Source: Planctomycetaceae bacterium (GTDB lineage Bacteria > Planctomycetota > Planctomycetia > Pirellulales > Pirellulaceae). Taken from it: a stretch of 64,000 nucleotides of DNA. This document shows, in pieces, positions 51,838-59,927 of this stretch. The stretch spans positions 248,001 through 312,000 of the forward strand of contig JACKHN010000009.1 in NCBI GenBank assembly GCA_020638975.1. Reading direction: 5' to 3'. Each line of letters starts with the position of its first letter. Positions within the stretch are counted from its first letter, which is position 1. Made by a program: the position numbers and the translations under genes. The notes beneath the pieces were generated by a model. The model saw nothing but the letters and a program-made list of their open reading frames with translations. It made no database searches and had not been told where the DNA came from.

Positions 51838-53538
51838 ATGTCTCAATTGAATAAATACAGCAGCCGCATCACGCAACCCAAGAGCCAAGGGGCATCGCAG
51901 GCGATGTTGTATGGCACTGGCATGACGCGTGAGGACATGGATAAGGCACAGGTGGGGATCGCCAGCGTTTGGTACGAGGGCAATACCTGCAACATGCACC
52001 TGCTGGACCTGGCCGCCAAGGTCAAGGAAGGTGTCACGCAGGCCGATTGCGTCGGCATGCGATTCAACACGATCGGTGTCAGCGACGGCATCTCGATGGG
52101 CACCGAAGGCATGAGCTTCTCGCTGCAATCCCGCGATCTGATCGCCGACTCGATCGAAACGGTCATGGGCGGGCAGTGGTACGACGCGCTCGTGGCTTTA
52201 CCCGGCTGTGACAAGAACATGCCAGGCTGTCTGATCGCGATGGGCCGCTTGAACCGCCCTGCCCTGATGGTTTACGGCGGGACCATCAAACCGGGTTGTA
52301 CAGCATTCAAAGATCACAAACACCAAGAAGAAACGCCTCGCGATATTGTTTCCGCATTTCAATCGTACGGCGAGTATCTAGCCGGCACGATCACGGAAGA
52401 AGAACGCGAAGCGATCGTCAAAGTCAGTTGCCCCGGAGCGGGTGCCTGCGGCGGAATGTACACCGCGAACACGATGGCCTGCGCGATCGAAGCGATGGGC
52501 ATGTCGCTGCCCTATAGCTCGTCGATCCCAGCGGTCGATCCGGCCAAACTCGAAGAGTGTATCCAAGCCGGTGCCGCAATTCGACTGCTCCTCGAACGAG
52601 ACATCAAACCTCGCGACATCATGACGCGAGCTGCTTTCGAGAACGCGATGGTTGTGGTCATGGCATTAGGCGGCTCGACGAACGCCGTACTGCACTTGCT
52701 CGCGATGGCACGCAGTGTGGACGTGCCGTTGACAATCGACGACTTCCAAACCATAAGCGATCGTGTTCCCTTCCTCGCCGACTTAAAGCCCAGCGGCAAG
52801 TTCGTGCAAGAAGATCTGCACGACGTCGGCGGCACACCGGCCGTGATGAAATACCTTCTGGCCGAAGGATTCTTGAAAGGCGATTGCCTGACGGTCACGG
52901 GCAAGACCATGGCCGAGAATCTTGCCGAACTGCCCGGCTTTAAGGAAGGACAAAAGGTCGTTTATCCGCTCGACCGGCCGATCAAGAAGACCGGACACAT
53001 TCAGATCCTCAAAGGGAACCTCGCGCCGGAGGGATCGGTAGCCAAGATCACCGGTAAAGAGGGGCTTGTCTTCACCGGCACGGCGAACGTCTTCGACTCA
53101 GAAGAGGACATGCTCGTAGCCCTAGAGCAAAAGAAGATCCAAAAGGGCGACGTCATCATCATTCGTTACGAAGGTCCCAAAGGCGGTCCCGGCATGCCTG
53201 AGATGTTGACGCCTACGTCGGCCATCATGGGCGCTGGTCTAGGCAGCGACGTCGCATTGATGACGGACGGTCGTTTCTCGGGCGGCTCGCACGGATTCAT
53301 CGTTGGTCACATCACTCCCGAGGCCCAAGAAGGTGGCCCAATTGCATTGGTCAAGACAGGCGACAAGATCACGGTCGACGCGGAGAATCGCGTTATCAAC
53401 GCGGACGTCACCGACGAGGAGTTCGCCAAGCGGCGCGCCGCCTGGAAGGCACCCGCGTATAAAGCAACTCGCGGCACACTGTACAAATACATCAAGAACG
53501 TCAAGTCAGCTTCCCTTGGTTGCGTGACCGACGAGTAA
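51838..53538 (+). CDS. ilvD: Dihydroxy-acid dehydratase
   Basis: This 566-residue protein covers the full IlvD family: GIASVWYEGNTCNMHLLDLA, GVSDGISMGTEGM, CDKNMPGC, SCPGAGACGGMYTANTM, LGGSTNAVLH, TDGRFSGGSHGFIVGH. It carries the conserved cysteines for an Fe-S cluster. It converts 2,3-dihydroxy-3-methylbutanoate to 2-ketoisovalerate in valine/isoleucine synthesis in the cytoplasm. No other ilv gene is near. It is followed 20 bp later by a DinB-fold gene that may share the message. Confidence 0.97.
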   Translation: MSQLNKYSSRITQPKSQGASQAMLYGTGMTREDMDKAQVGIASVWYEGNTCNMHLLDLAAKVKEGVTQADCVGMRFNTIGVSDGISMGTEGMSFSLQSRDLIADSIETVMGGQWYDALVALPGCDKNMPGCLIAMGRLNRPALMVYGGTIKPGCTAFKDHKHQEETPRDIVSAFQSYGEYLAGTITEEEREAIVKVSCPGAGACGGMYTANTMACAIEAMGMSLPYSSSIPAVDPAKLEECIQAGAAIRLLLERDIKPRDIMTRAAFENAMVVVMALGGSTNAVLHLLAMARSVDVPLTIDDFQTISDRVPFLADLKPSGKFVQEDLHDVGGTPAVMKYLLAEGFLKGDCLTVTGKTMAENLAELPGFKEGQKVVYPLDRPIKKTGHIQILKGNLAPEGSVAKITGKEGLVFTGTANVFDSEEDMLVALEQKKIQKGDVIIIRYEGPKGGPGMPEMLTPTSAIMGAGLGSDVALMTDGRFSGGSHGFIVGHITPEAQEGGPIALVKTGDKITVDAENRVINADVTDEEFAKRRAAWKAPAYKATRGTLYKYIKNVKSASLGCVTDE

Positions 53539-53558
53539 TAGCAGAGAAAAAGACGACC

Positions 53559-54053
53559 ATGAGCCTGTTCAAGACATTTCAAGATCAATACGAGTTCAAC
53601 CGCAGCCGCACCCTGGGCTTGCTCGATCGCATCGAACAGATGCCTGATCCACAAGCGGTACTCGGGTGGCGGCCCGGGGTTGGACGCGCTCACATCGGAT
53701 GGCAGCTGATGCATATCGGTGTGACGGAAGAGTTGTTCGCAGTGGAGCGGCTCGCAAAAAAGGATGGTCGATTTCAAGATCTCTGGGATCGATTCAAAGG
53801 CGGCAGTACGCCAGACGAAGAAATTCCGATGATCTCCCAGATTCGTGAAGTTCTAGCGGCTGGCCGCGAAGATTTGCTCGCCACACTCGCGGAGCAGGAC
53901 GAGGCGAAACTCGACGAAGTCGTGTGGGAAGCGCGTGACGGACGGCGGCTCACGCTTCGGACGACACTCCAGATCATCAACTGGCACGAAGCCCACCATC
54001 AGGGGCAGGCTCACATCACACTCAACCTTTTCAATGTTCGCCCTACGGACTAG
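53559..54053 (+). CDS. DinB-like metal-dependent protein
   Basis: This 164-residue four-helix DinB/YfiT-fold protein has candidate metal ligands H52 (in the first half, HIGWQLMHIG) and H143 and H147 in NWHEAHHQGQ. The pattern fits the DinB metal triad. Such proteins include thiol-dependent transferases with bacillithiol or mycothiol and proteins of unknown role. The start is ATG 53559. In-frame sequence to 53520 overlaps the ilvD end and is not family-like. It has no signal peptide. Confidence 0.85.
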   Translation: MSLFKTFQDQYEFNRSRTLGLLDRIEQMPDPQAVLGWRPGVGRAHIGWQLMHIGVTEELFAVERLAKKDGRFQDLWDRFKGGSTPDEEIPMISQIREVLAAGREDLLATLAEQDEAKLDEVVWEARDGRRLTLRTTLQIINWHEAHHQGQAHITLNLFNVRPTD

Positions 54054-54176
54054 GATCAGTGAACCACCACGAGGTTTGCTCCGTAGTAGGGGCTCGAAGG
54101 TGCAGAACGCGTTTACGCATTGACATTGCGTGATTCGTGGTGGCGCGGTACAAGCCGCCACAAAGGTAACCAGAAT

Positions 54177-54581
54177 ATGAGCTTCCACCGCCTGCTAACG
54201 ATCCTACTCGCCGCCGGAATGGCTGCGCAGTCAGTGATCGCCGGTTGGGGGCACTCGCACACTCATACCTTTGACGGCTCGCCCGCCACTTCGGGTGATG
54301 TCGCTATCCATTCGCACCACCACCATCACGACGGCAGCGTCCATCATCATGCTCACCCGCACGACGCGTCGCACGAGCACCCACAACCTGTAGACAGACC
54401 TGGGGACCAAGAGGACTGTGCAATCTGCCGCCACATGGCGCTAGCCGCAGTCCTGACATTCGATTTGGATGCGACTTCGGTCGAAGAGACGGCAGGCTTC
54501 GTCCCGAACTTCAATTCGCTATTCTTCTCGACATCCGTCGAGGGCCTTCGCCGGCCACGTTCTCCGCCCGAGTTGAGCTGA
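54177..54581 (+). CDS. Histidine-rich secreted protein with C-x-x-C motif
   Basis: From ATG 54177 the protein is 134 residues. A signal peptide (about 1-22, ending SVIAG) precedes a very histidine-rich segment: 16 His between residues 26 and 68, with clusters such as HSHHHHHDG and HHHAHPHD. A CAICRH motif (C81, C84) and a hydrophobic helix follow at about 87-98. It resembles DUF2946-type or metal-chelating periplasmic proteins. Binding of zinc, nickel or copper is a reasonable inference but not proved. AAAGGTAACCAGAAT precedes the ATG. Confidence 0.72.
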   Translation: MSFHRLLTILLAAGMAAQSVIAGWGHSHTHTFDGSPATSGDVAIHSHHHHHDGSVHHHAHPHDASHEHPQPVDRPGDQEDCAICRHMALAAVLTFDLDATSVEETAGFVPNFNSLFFSTSVEGLRRPRSPPELS

Positions 54582-54706
54582 CATTCCCGTCGTGCAAGCA
54601 TAGCTGCGCGATGCCACTTCCGTTGGCTTAATCCTCGTTTCTGCTGTCATCATCGAATGTTATTGCGCGCAGCCTTGCGCTCGCAATCTAGGAGAATGTG
54701 AAATCT

Positions 54707-55591
54707 ATGAACCGTCAACAAAAGGCGTTTACGCTCGTCGAACTACTCGTCGTCATTGCCATCATTGGAATCCTTGTCGCGTTGCTGCTGCCAGCCGTGC
54801 AGGCGGCGCGTGAAGCAGCGCGTCGGATGTCGTGCAACAACAATCTAAAACAGATCGGCTTGGCGCTGCACAACTATCACGACACTTTTCAGGCTTTACC
54901 GATGGGATGGATCGGTGTGAACGGGGGCGTGGGGCGCGTGCCGCACTCCGAGGACAGTCCCGGCTGGGGTTGGTCTGCTCAAGTGTTGCCCTTTATTGAG
55001 CAGGCCACCGTGACGAACGTCGTGCTCGACACACTTCCAATCACCGATCCGTTGAACCAGCCGGCCCGCGATGCCAGCTTGCCGATCTACCGTTGCCCTT
55101 CCAACGCCAACTCGCGCGAATACTTCGACCTTGATGATGGCGCGGGCACGGTGTTAGCTACCGTGCCGACCGCGAACTACGTGGGAATGTTTGGCACGAT
55201 GGAGTTAGAAGACTGTGAAGGACTGGCTCCTGGAATCCAGTGCCGCAGCGACGGTCCGTTTTTTCACAACAGCTCGACGCGTTTTCGAGACTTCACGGAC
55301 GGTATGAGTAACACACTGATGGTCGCCGAGCGATACTCGAAACATGGCGAGTCAACATGGTTGGGAGCGGTGCCGGGGGCGGACGAATCTTTCGCAAGAA
55401 TCCTCGCAATCGCCGATCATGCGCCCAATTCACCCGGTGGACACCTGGATGATCCGGGAAGTTATCATCCCGGTGGAACCAACTTTACACTCGGTGATGG
55501 TTCGGTGCATTTGATCTCCGAGACAATTGATTTGACCGTTTACCACGCGCTGGCAACGATGCAGGGCGGCGAAGCGGCCAGTGTCCCCTAG
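54707..55591 (+). CDS. DUF1559 prepilin-like protein (copy 3)
   Basis: From ATG 54707 this protein is 294 residues. A prepilin helix (AFTLVELLVVIAIIGILVA) is followed by RRMSCNNNLKQIGLALHNYHDT. The C-terminal block reads YHPGGTNFTLGDGSVHLISETIDLTVYHALATMQGGEAA. An in-frame GTG at 54698 lies only a few bases after AGGAG, which is too close, so ATG 54707 is preferred. It lies about 125 bp after the histidine-rich protein gene. Confidence 0.92.
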   Translation: MNRQQKAFTLVELLVVIAIIGILVALLLPAVQAAREAARRMSCNNNLKQIGLALHNYHDTFQALPMGWIGVNGGVGRVPHSEDSPGWGWSAQVLPFIEQATVTNVVLDTLPITDPLNQPARDASLPIYRCPSNANSREYFDLDDGAGTVLATVPTANYVGMFGTMELEDCEGLAPGIQCRSDGPFFHNSSTRFRDFTDGMSNTLMVAERYSKHGESTWLGAVPGADESFARILAIADHAPNSPGGHLDDPGSYHPGGTNFTLGDGSVHLISETIDLTVYHALATMQGGEAASVP

Positions 55592-55718
55592 CGGCATGAG
55601 GTCGTTCGCCATTGGGACACGTATCGTATCGGCAGGCGCTGTTGGCTTGGTTTCATAGCCTCGGGCGCTATAATGCCACACATTATCGCTGTAGTCTCCT
55701 CATACTACGTGCCCACCT

Positions 55719-57134
55719 ATGAATGCTCCGGAAAAACCAACGAATCTGCGTCAGCTTCGCGACAGCAAATGGGTCTCGAAACCCGTCAAGCAAGAGATTC
55801 ACGACAACTTCGTTCGAATGCTGGCTAGCGGAGCTGAGTTGTTTCCGGGGTTGGTTGGTTATGAAGACACTGTGATCCCGGAGGTCAACATCGCGCTCCT
55901 GGCCGAGCACGACATGTTGTTCCTCGGCGAGAAAGGACAAGCGAAGAGCCGTTTGATGCGAGGATTGACGCGGTTCCTGGACGATGCCATTCCGTTTATC
56001 GACATCCCTGAAGCGCCCTTCCACGACGACCCCTATCACCCCATCAGCGGCGTGTGCCGAGATTTCGTGACCACCCACGCCGAGGAAGAAGTCCCCATCG
56101 GTTGGTGGTCGCGCGACGATCGTTACGCCGAACGTTTGTCGCCGGGCACCAAGTTTGCCGACATCATCGGCGAGATCGACCCGGGGAAACTAGCGGGCGG
56201 GGTGAGCATGTCCGCCGAACAGGCATTGCACTTTGGGCTGATTCCTCGCATGCATCGCGGCATCTTCGCCATGAACGAGTTGCCCGAGTTAGATGAGCTT
56301 GTCCAAGTCGGTTTGTTCAACATTCTAGAAGAACGTGATGTGCAGATTCGCGGGTATCCTGTCCGGTTCGATATCGACGTCTTGATTCTGTTTTCTGCCA
56401 ATCCGTCGACGTATAACCGCAGCGGTAAAGTGATTCCGCAACTCAAAGACCGCATCGGCTCGGTGATACACACGCACTACCCGCGTGATCGTGATCTCGG
56501 TATCCAAATCATGGAGCAGGAAGCCGGCATCCGCGCGGGTGAGATCCCGGTGATCGTGCCGTACTTCATGCGTGAGGTGGTCGAGCAAATCACGATCCAA
56601 GCCCGCAAGTCGAAATACATCGACCAGCAATCGGGAGTTAGCGCTCGCTTCAGCATCGCCAACTATCGGACAATGATTGCGTCGGCGCGACAACGTGGCA
56701 TCGTGCTGGGCGAAGAACCGGCGGTGCCTCGCATCAGCGATCTCGGTCATCTCTATGCATCTTCGCTCGGTAAGTTGGAATTGGACTTGATGGGCAGCCA
56801 TCAGATGTCCGAGCGACAAGTCTTGGACGCCGTCATCGCAGAAGCCATCCGCATCGTGTTCGAGGAGTATGTGGACGAACACGGACTGGCCGAGATCTCG
56901 GAGATCTTTGGTCGCGGCGTCAAGCTAGAAGTCGGCGACATGATGCCTTCGGCGAAGTATGCCGAGTTGTTGAAACGCGTGCCGCCAGTCTGGGACAAGG
57001 CATTTGAGGTCAATGCCTCGGAGAGCGTGGCGGTTCGCGCGTCGTGCGTCGAGTTTGTTCTCGCCGGCCTGTATGCCATGGATCGCATCTCGCGCTCACA
57101 GCACCACGGTCGCATGACCTACGAAGTGGGGTAG
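55719..57134 (+). CDS. MoxR-like AAA+ ATPase
   Basis: This 471-residue AAA+ protein of the MoxR/Mg-chelatase group has Walker A GEKGQAKS at 70-77, Walker B-like GIFAMNELPEL at about 181-191 (Asn-Glu where Asp-Glu is usual) and sensor-1 SANPS near 226-230. A lid domain follows. MoxR ATPases work with VWA-domain partners as chaperone-like assembly machines, and a VWA gene lies two genes downstream. A cytoplasmic remodelling role is likely. It is probably the first gene of the cluster. Confidence 0.88.
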   Translation: MNAPEKPTNLRQLRDSKWVSKPVKQEIHDNFVRMLASGAELFPGLVGYEDTVIPEVNIALLAEHDMLFLGEKGQAKSRLMRGLTRFLDDAIPFIDIPEAPFHDDPYHPISGVCRDFVTTHAEEEVPIGWWSRDDRYAERLSPGTKFADIIGEIDPGKLAGGVSMSAEQALHFGLIPRMHRGIFAMNELPELDELVQVGLFNILEERDVQIRGYPVRFDIDVLILFSANPSTYNRSGKVIPQLKDRIGSVIHTHYPRDRDLGIQIMEQEAGIRAGEIPVIVPYFMREVVEQITIQARKSKYIDQQSGVSARFSIANYRTMIASARQRGIVLGEEPAVPRISDLGHLYASSLGKLELDLMGSHQMSERQVLDAVIAEAIRIVFEEYVDEHGLAEISEIFGRGVKLEVGDMMPSAKYAELLKRVPPVWDKAFEVNASESVAVRASCVEFVLAGLYAMDRISRSQHHGRMTYEVG

Positions 57135-57137
57135 CGC

Positions 57138-57782
57138 GTGGCGTTGGTTGAAATCCGGTTACCAGAGGCAACGACTCCCTTGCCCGGCGACGTCGCCGCG
57201 TTTCTGGCCGAAGTGGACGATCGCATTGACCGCTTCATGCGCAATCATCCCACCTGGGGCAGCGGCTTCGTGCCGAGTGATTTTGTCACCGTCTATCACG
57301 CGCTGCGCGCGATCGCCGATTCAAATCTCACGACGGGTCGACACTTTTGCGAGTGGGGAAGCGGCTTTGGTGTCGTCGCCATGCTGGCCGAAATGGTTGG
57401 CTTCCGAGCCTGTGGTATCGAGATTGATCGTGATCTTGTCGATGAGGCGCATGAATTGGCAAGCGAGTTCGAACTCGCTGCCGAATTCATTCACGGCAGT
57501 TTCATCCCGCGTGGCAGCGAAGCCTGTGCCGAGGAAGCGTACGCGGACAACGACGCAGGCGTGGTGTGGCTGGTGACGGAAACCGACGACGCCTACGAAG
57601 AACTCGGTCTGGATCCCGACGACTTCGACGTCCTCTTCGCCTATCCGTGGCCCGGCGAGGAAGACGTAATCGATCGCTTGTTCGATCGCTGTGCCTCGGA
57701 TGGCACCTTATTGTTGACGTACGGCCAACAAAACTCGGTGCGGCTGCAACGAAAAACACCGTCGAACCATCGCCGAAGGTGA
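57138..57782 (+). CDS. Class I SAM-dependent methyltransferase
   Basis: This 214-residue protein starts at GTG 57138, 3 bp after the MoxR stop. A Rossmann-type SAM site shows motif I FCEWGSGFGVVAML, acidic loop GIEIDRDL, and motif IV-like FDVLFAYPWPGEE. The N-terminal helical part (about 1-65) may bind substrate. The substrate is unknown. Its position between a MoxR ATPase and a VWA protein suggests protein methylation in the same pathway, an inference from position alone. Confidence 0.83.
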   Translation: MALVEIRLPEATTPLPGDVAAFLAEVDDRIDRFMRNHPTWGSGFVPSDFVTVYHALRAIADSNLTTGRHFCEWGSGFGVVAMLAEMVGFRACGIEIDRDLVDEAHELASEFELAAEFIHGSFIPRGSEACAEEAYADNDAGVVWLVTETDDAYEELGLDPDDFDVLFAYPWPGEEDVIDRLFDRCASDGTLLLTYGQQNSVRLQRKTPSNHRRR

Positions 57783-57822
57783 TACACTGAACGCTTAGAG
57801 TCACGGCCACCAAGAAGGTTTG

Positions 57823-57891
57823 CATATTCCTGCCCCACATATTTCTGCCATCTCGTGAACATTTGGCAGGAAAATCGATGGCAGGAATATG
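57823..57891. repeat. Nested inverted repeat with four CTGCC/GGCAG blocks
   Basis: The outer arms CATATTCCTGCC (57823-57834) and GGCAGGAATATG (57880-57891) are perfect complements. Inner arms TTTCTGCCA (57842-57850) and TGGCAGGAAA (57864-57873) pair almost perfectly. The structure lies between the methyltransferase and VWA genes. Confidence 0.75.
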
Positions 57892-57922
57892 AAGATAACC
57901 CCTCGTTCCCTAGGACCGACCA

Positions 57923-59623
57923 ATGGCAGATCCCAAGCCGCTCGGCGGCATCATCCATACGTACCAGAAGTACGATCCCAAGAACTTCCCCAGCCCCACA
58001 CAGCCCCCGCCGGATGCAGTATCGCCGGCGTTTGAACATGCGTTGATGTATGGAAACATGCGTCGGCTAACTGACGAGGAATTGGCTCGGGCCATCAAGA
58101 TCGATCCTACCCAGATTGCAGGTCTCGGACCAAGCATCGACGCCCTCATCGCGATGCTGCTGGAGCGCAAACGCAAGATCCTAGAGAAGTACGAAACCGA
58201 GTCTGTGCAGGTGAAGGTGCGGAAGGACTATCGCCAAGTCGGCGAACAACTCGCCCCACCGCAGAAGTTGCAGCCTCGCTTCGAACTTGCCTTTGAAACA
58301 GAACAAATCTACGAGCTAGAACGACTCTGGTACGCCACGGGCAACGATCGACACCCCTTTGCTCGTGGTTTGGTCCAATTGCTCGAAGTGCTCGGAAACA
58401 AGTACCAAATCGACGAACTTGCGTCCAAGTATCACTTCACGGGCCGGACATCGATGACGGTCCCCGAAGCGTTAGCGATCAAGGCCGAACTCGAGAAGAT
58501 TGATGAATTGCTAAAGCAACTCGAGGCCGCTCGCGAGAACGCGCAGATCGGCGTGATCGACATGCAAGCATTAGCCGAGTTTGCAGAACCCGGTGACATC
58601 GGGCGACTGCAAGAGCTTCAGCAAATGGTCGAGGACTACATTCGTGAACTTGCCGAACGGCAGGGATTGGAACGCGATGGCGACGTCTTTCAACTCACGC
58701 CGCAGGCCTATCGCCTGTTTCAGGGTCGCTTGCTCGGGAAGATCTTCAGCAACTTGCAGGCATCTCGTAGCGGTCGACATCAAGGACCGATCGTCGGCGA
58801 AGGTGCCGTCGAGATGCAGCAAACCAAGCCCTATGAGTTCGGCGATTCGATCGCGCACCTCGACATACCACAGACCTTCATCAACGCGATGTTGCGTCAA
58901 GGCACGACGAAGCCGCTCCGATTGAAAACCGAAGACATCGAAGTCCATCGAACTCGCAATTCGCCAAAGGCAGCGACTGTTGTCATTATGGATATGAGTG
59001 GCTCGATGCGTTATGACGGGCAATACATCAACGTGAAACGCATGGGCTTGGCATTGGATGGACTAATTCGTTCGGAGTATCCCGGCGACTACATTCACTT
59101 TATTGAGATGTTCACGTTCGCCAAACCATGCCATAGTAGTCAAATCATTGATCTGCTTCCCAAGCCCGTCACGATCCACGATCCGATCGTTCGCTTCAAA
59201 GCCGACATGAGCAGCGAGGATGTCAGCGAGTATCAACTGCCGCCGCACTTCACGAACATCCAGCACTCGCTGCAACTCGCCCGTCAGTTTCTCGTCGTCC
59301 AAGACACGCCCAACCGCCAGATCATTCTCATTACCGATGGCTTGCCAACCGCTCATTTCGAAGGCGAGTGGCTTTACATGCTTTACCCGCCCGATCCTCA
59401 AACCGAAGCAGCGACCATGCGTGAAGGTTTGTTGTGCCACCGAGAAGGCATCACGATCAACATGTTTCTCGTCCCGAGTTGGTCGCAGTCCGAGGAGGAC
59501 ATTCGTTTCGCGTATCGCTTGGCCGAGTCGACCAAGGGGCGGGTCTTCTTCACCGCCGGCAAGGATCTGGACCGCTATGTCGTCTGGGATTACTTGAACC
59601 GCAAACGAGAGATAATCGCATAG
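57923..59623 (+). CDS. VWA-domain protein, partner of the MoxR-like ATPase
   Basis: The 566-residue protein has a long helical N-terminal region (about 1-310) and a C-terminal von Willebrand A domain (about 345-560). The metal (MIDAS) motif reads DMSGSMR, with a downstream TDGLPT supplying further ligands. It has no signal peptide, so it is cytoplasmic. MoxR-VWA pairs assemble or load metal cofactors or remodel client complexes. The client is not identified here. A separate palindrome lies just upstream. Confidence 0.88.
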   Translation: MADPKPLGGIIHTYQKYDPKNFPSPTQPPPDAVSPAFEHALMYGNMRRLTDEELARAIKIDPTQIAGLGPSIDALIAMLLERKRKILEKYETESVQVKVRKDYRQVGEQLAPPQKLQPRFELAFETEQIYELERLWYATGNDRHPFARGLVQLLEVLGNKYQIDELASKYHFTGRTSMTVPEALAIKAELEKIDELLKQLEAARENAQIGVIDMQALAEFAEPGDIGRLQELQQMVEDYIRELAERQGLERDGDVFQLTPQAYRLFQGRLLGKIFSNLQASRSGRHQGPIVGEGAVEMQQTKPYEFGDSIAHLDIPQTFINAMLRQGTTKPLRLKTEDIEVHRTRNSPKAATVVIMDMSGSMRYDGQYINVKRMGLALDGLIRSEYPGDYIHFIEMFTFAKPCHSSQIIDLLPKPVTIHDPIVRFKADMSSEDVSEYQLPPHFTNIQHSLQLARQFLVVQDTPNRQIILITDGLPTAHFEGEWLYMLYPPDPQTEAATMREGLLCHREGITINMFLVPSWSQSEEDIRFAYRLAESTKGRVFFTAGKDLDRYVVWDYLNRKREIIA

Positions 59624-59696
59624 CGAGCAGCGTTCGCGCAGGACCGTGCAGACGCAAACTCACGCAGGGCTTTTCAGTTTTTCAAACTGACAGGTT

Positions 59697-59787
59697 TATA
59701 CGACGGGCCTCCAGGTTTGTACGACGGGCCTCCGAGCCCGTCGATTAATCTAGGTCGTTATTCGACGGGCTCGGAGGCCCGTCGTAC
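59697..59787. repeat. 26-bp perfect inverted repeat plus direct repeats (REP-like)
   Basis: The arms GTACGACGGGCCTCCGAGCC... (59719-59744) and the exact reverse complement at 59762-59787 are separated by 17 nt. Each arm is itself nearly palindromic (GACGGGC...GCCCGTC). A 13-bp part (ACGACGGGCCTCC) is directly repeated at 59700-59712 and 59721-59733. Confidence 0.8.
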
Positions 59788-59927
59788 ATCTTGTGCATCT
59801 TCAACAAATGAAAAGTCCTGCAAACTCACGCACAAACCTTGCAGCCCCCTCAGGTGAGCTGTTAAGATATCTCTTCGATTATTCTTTTCTCGATGCAAGC
59901 TGGGCAGGCTATCACAAGGAACGGGCA

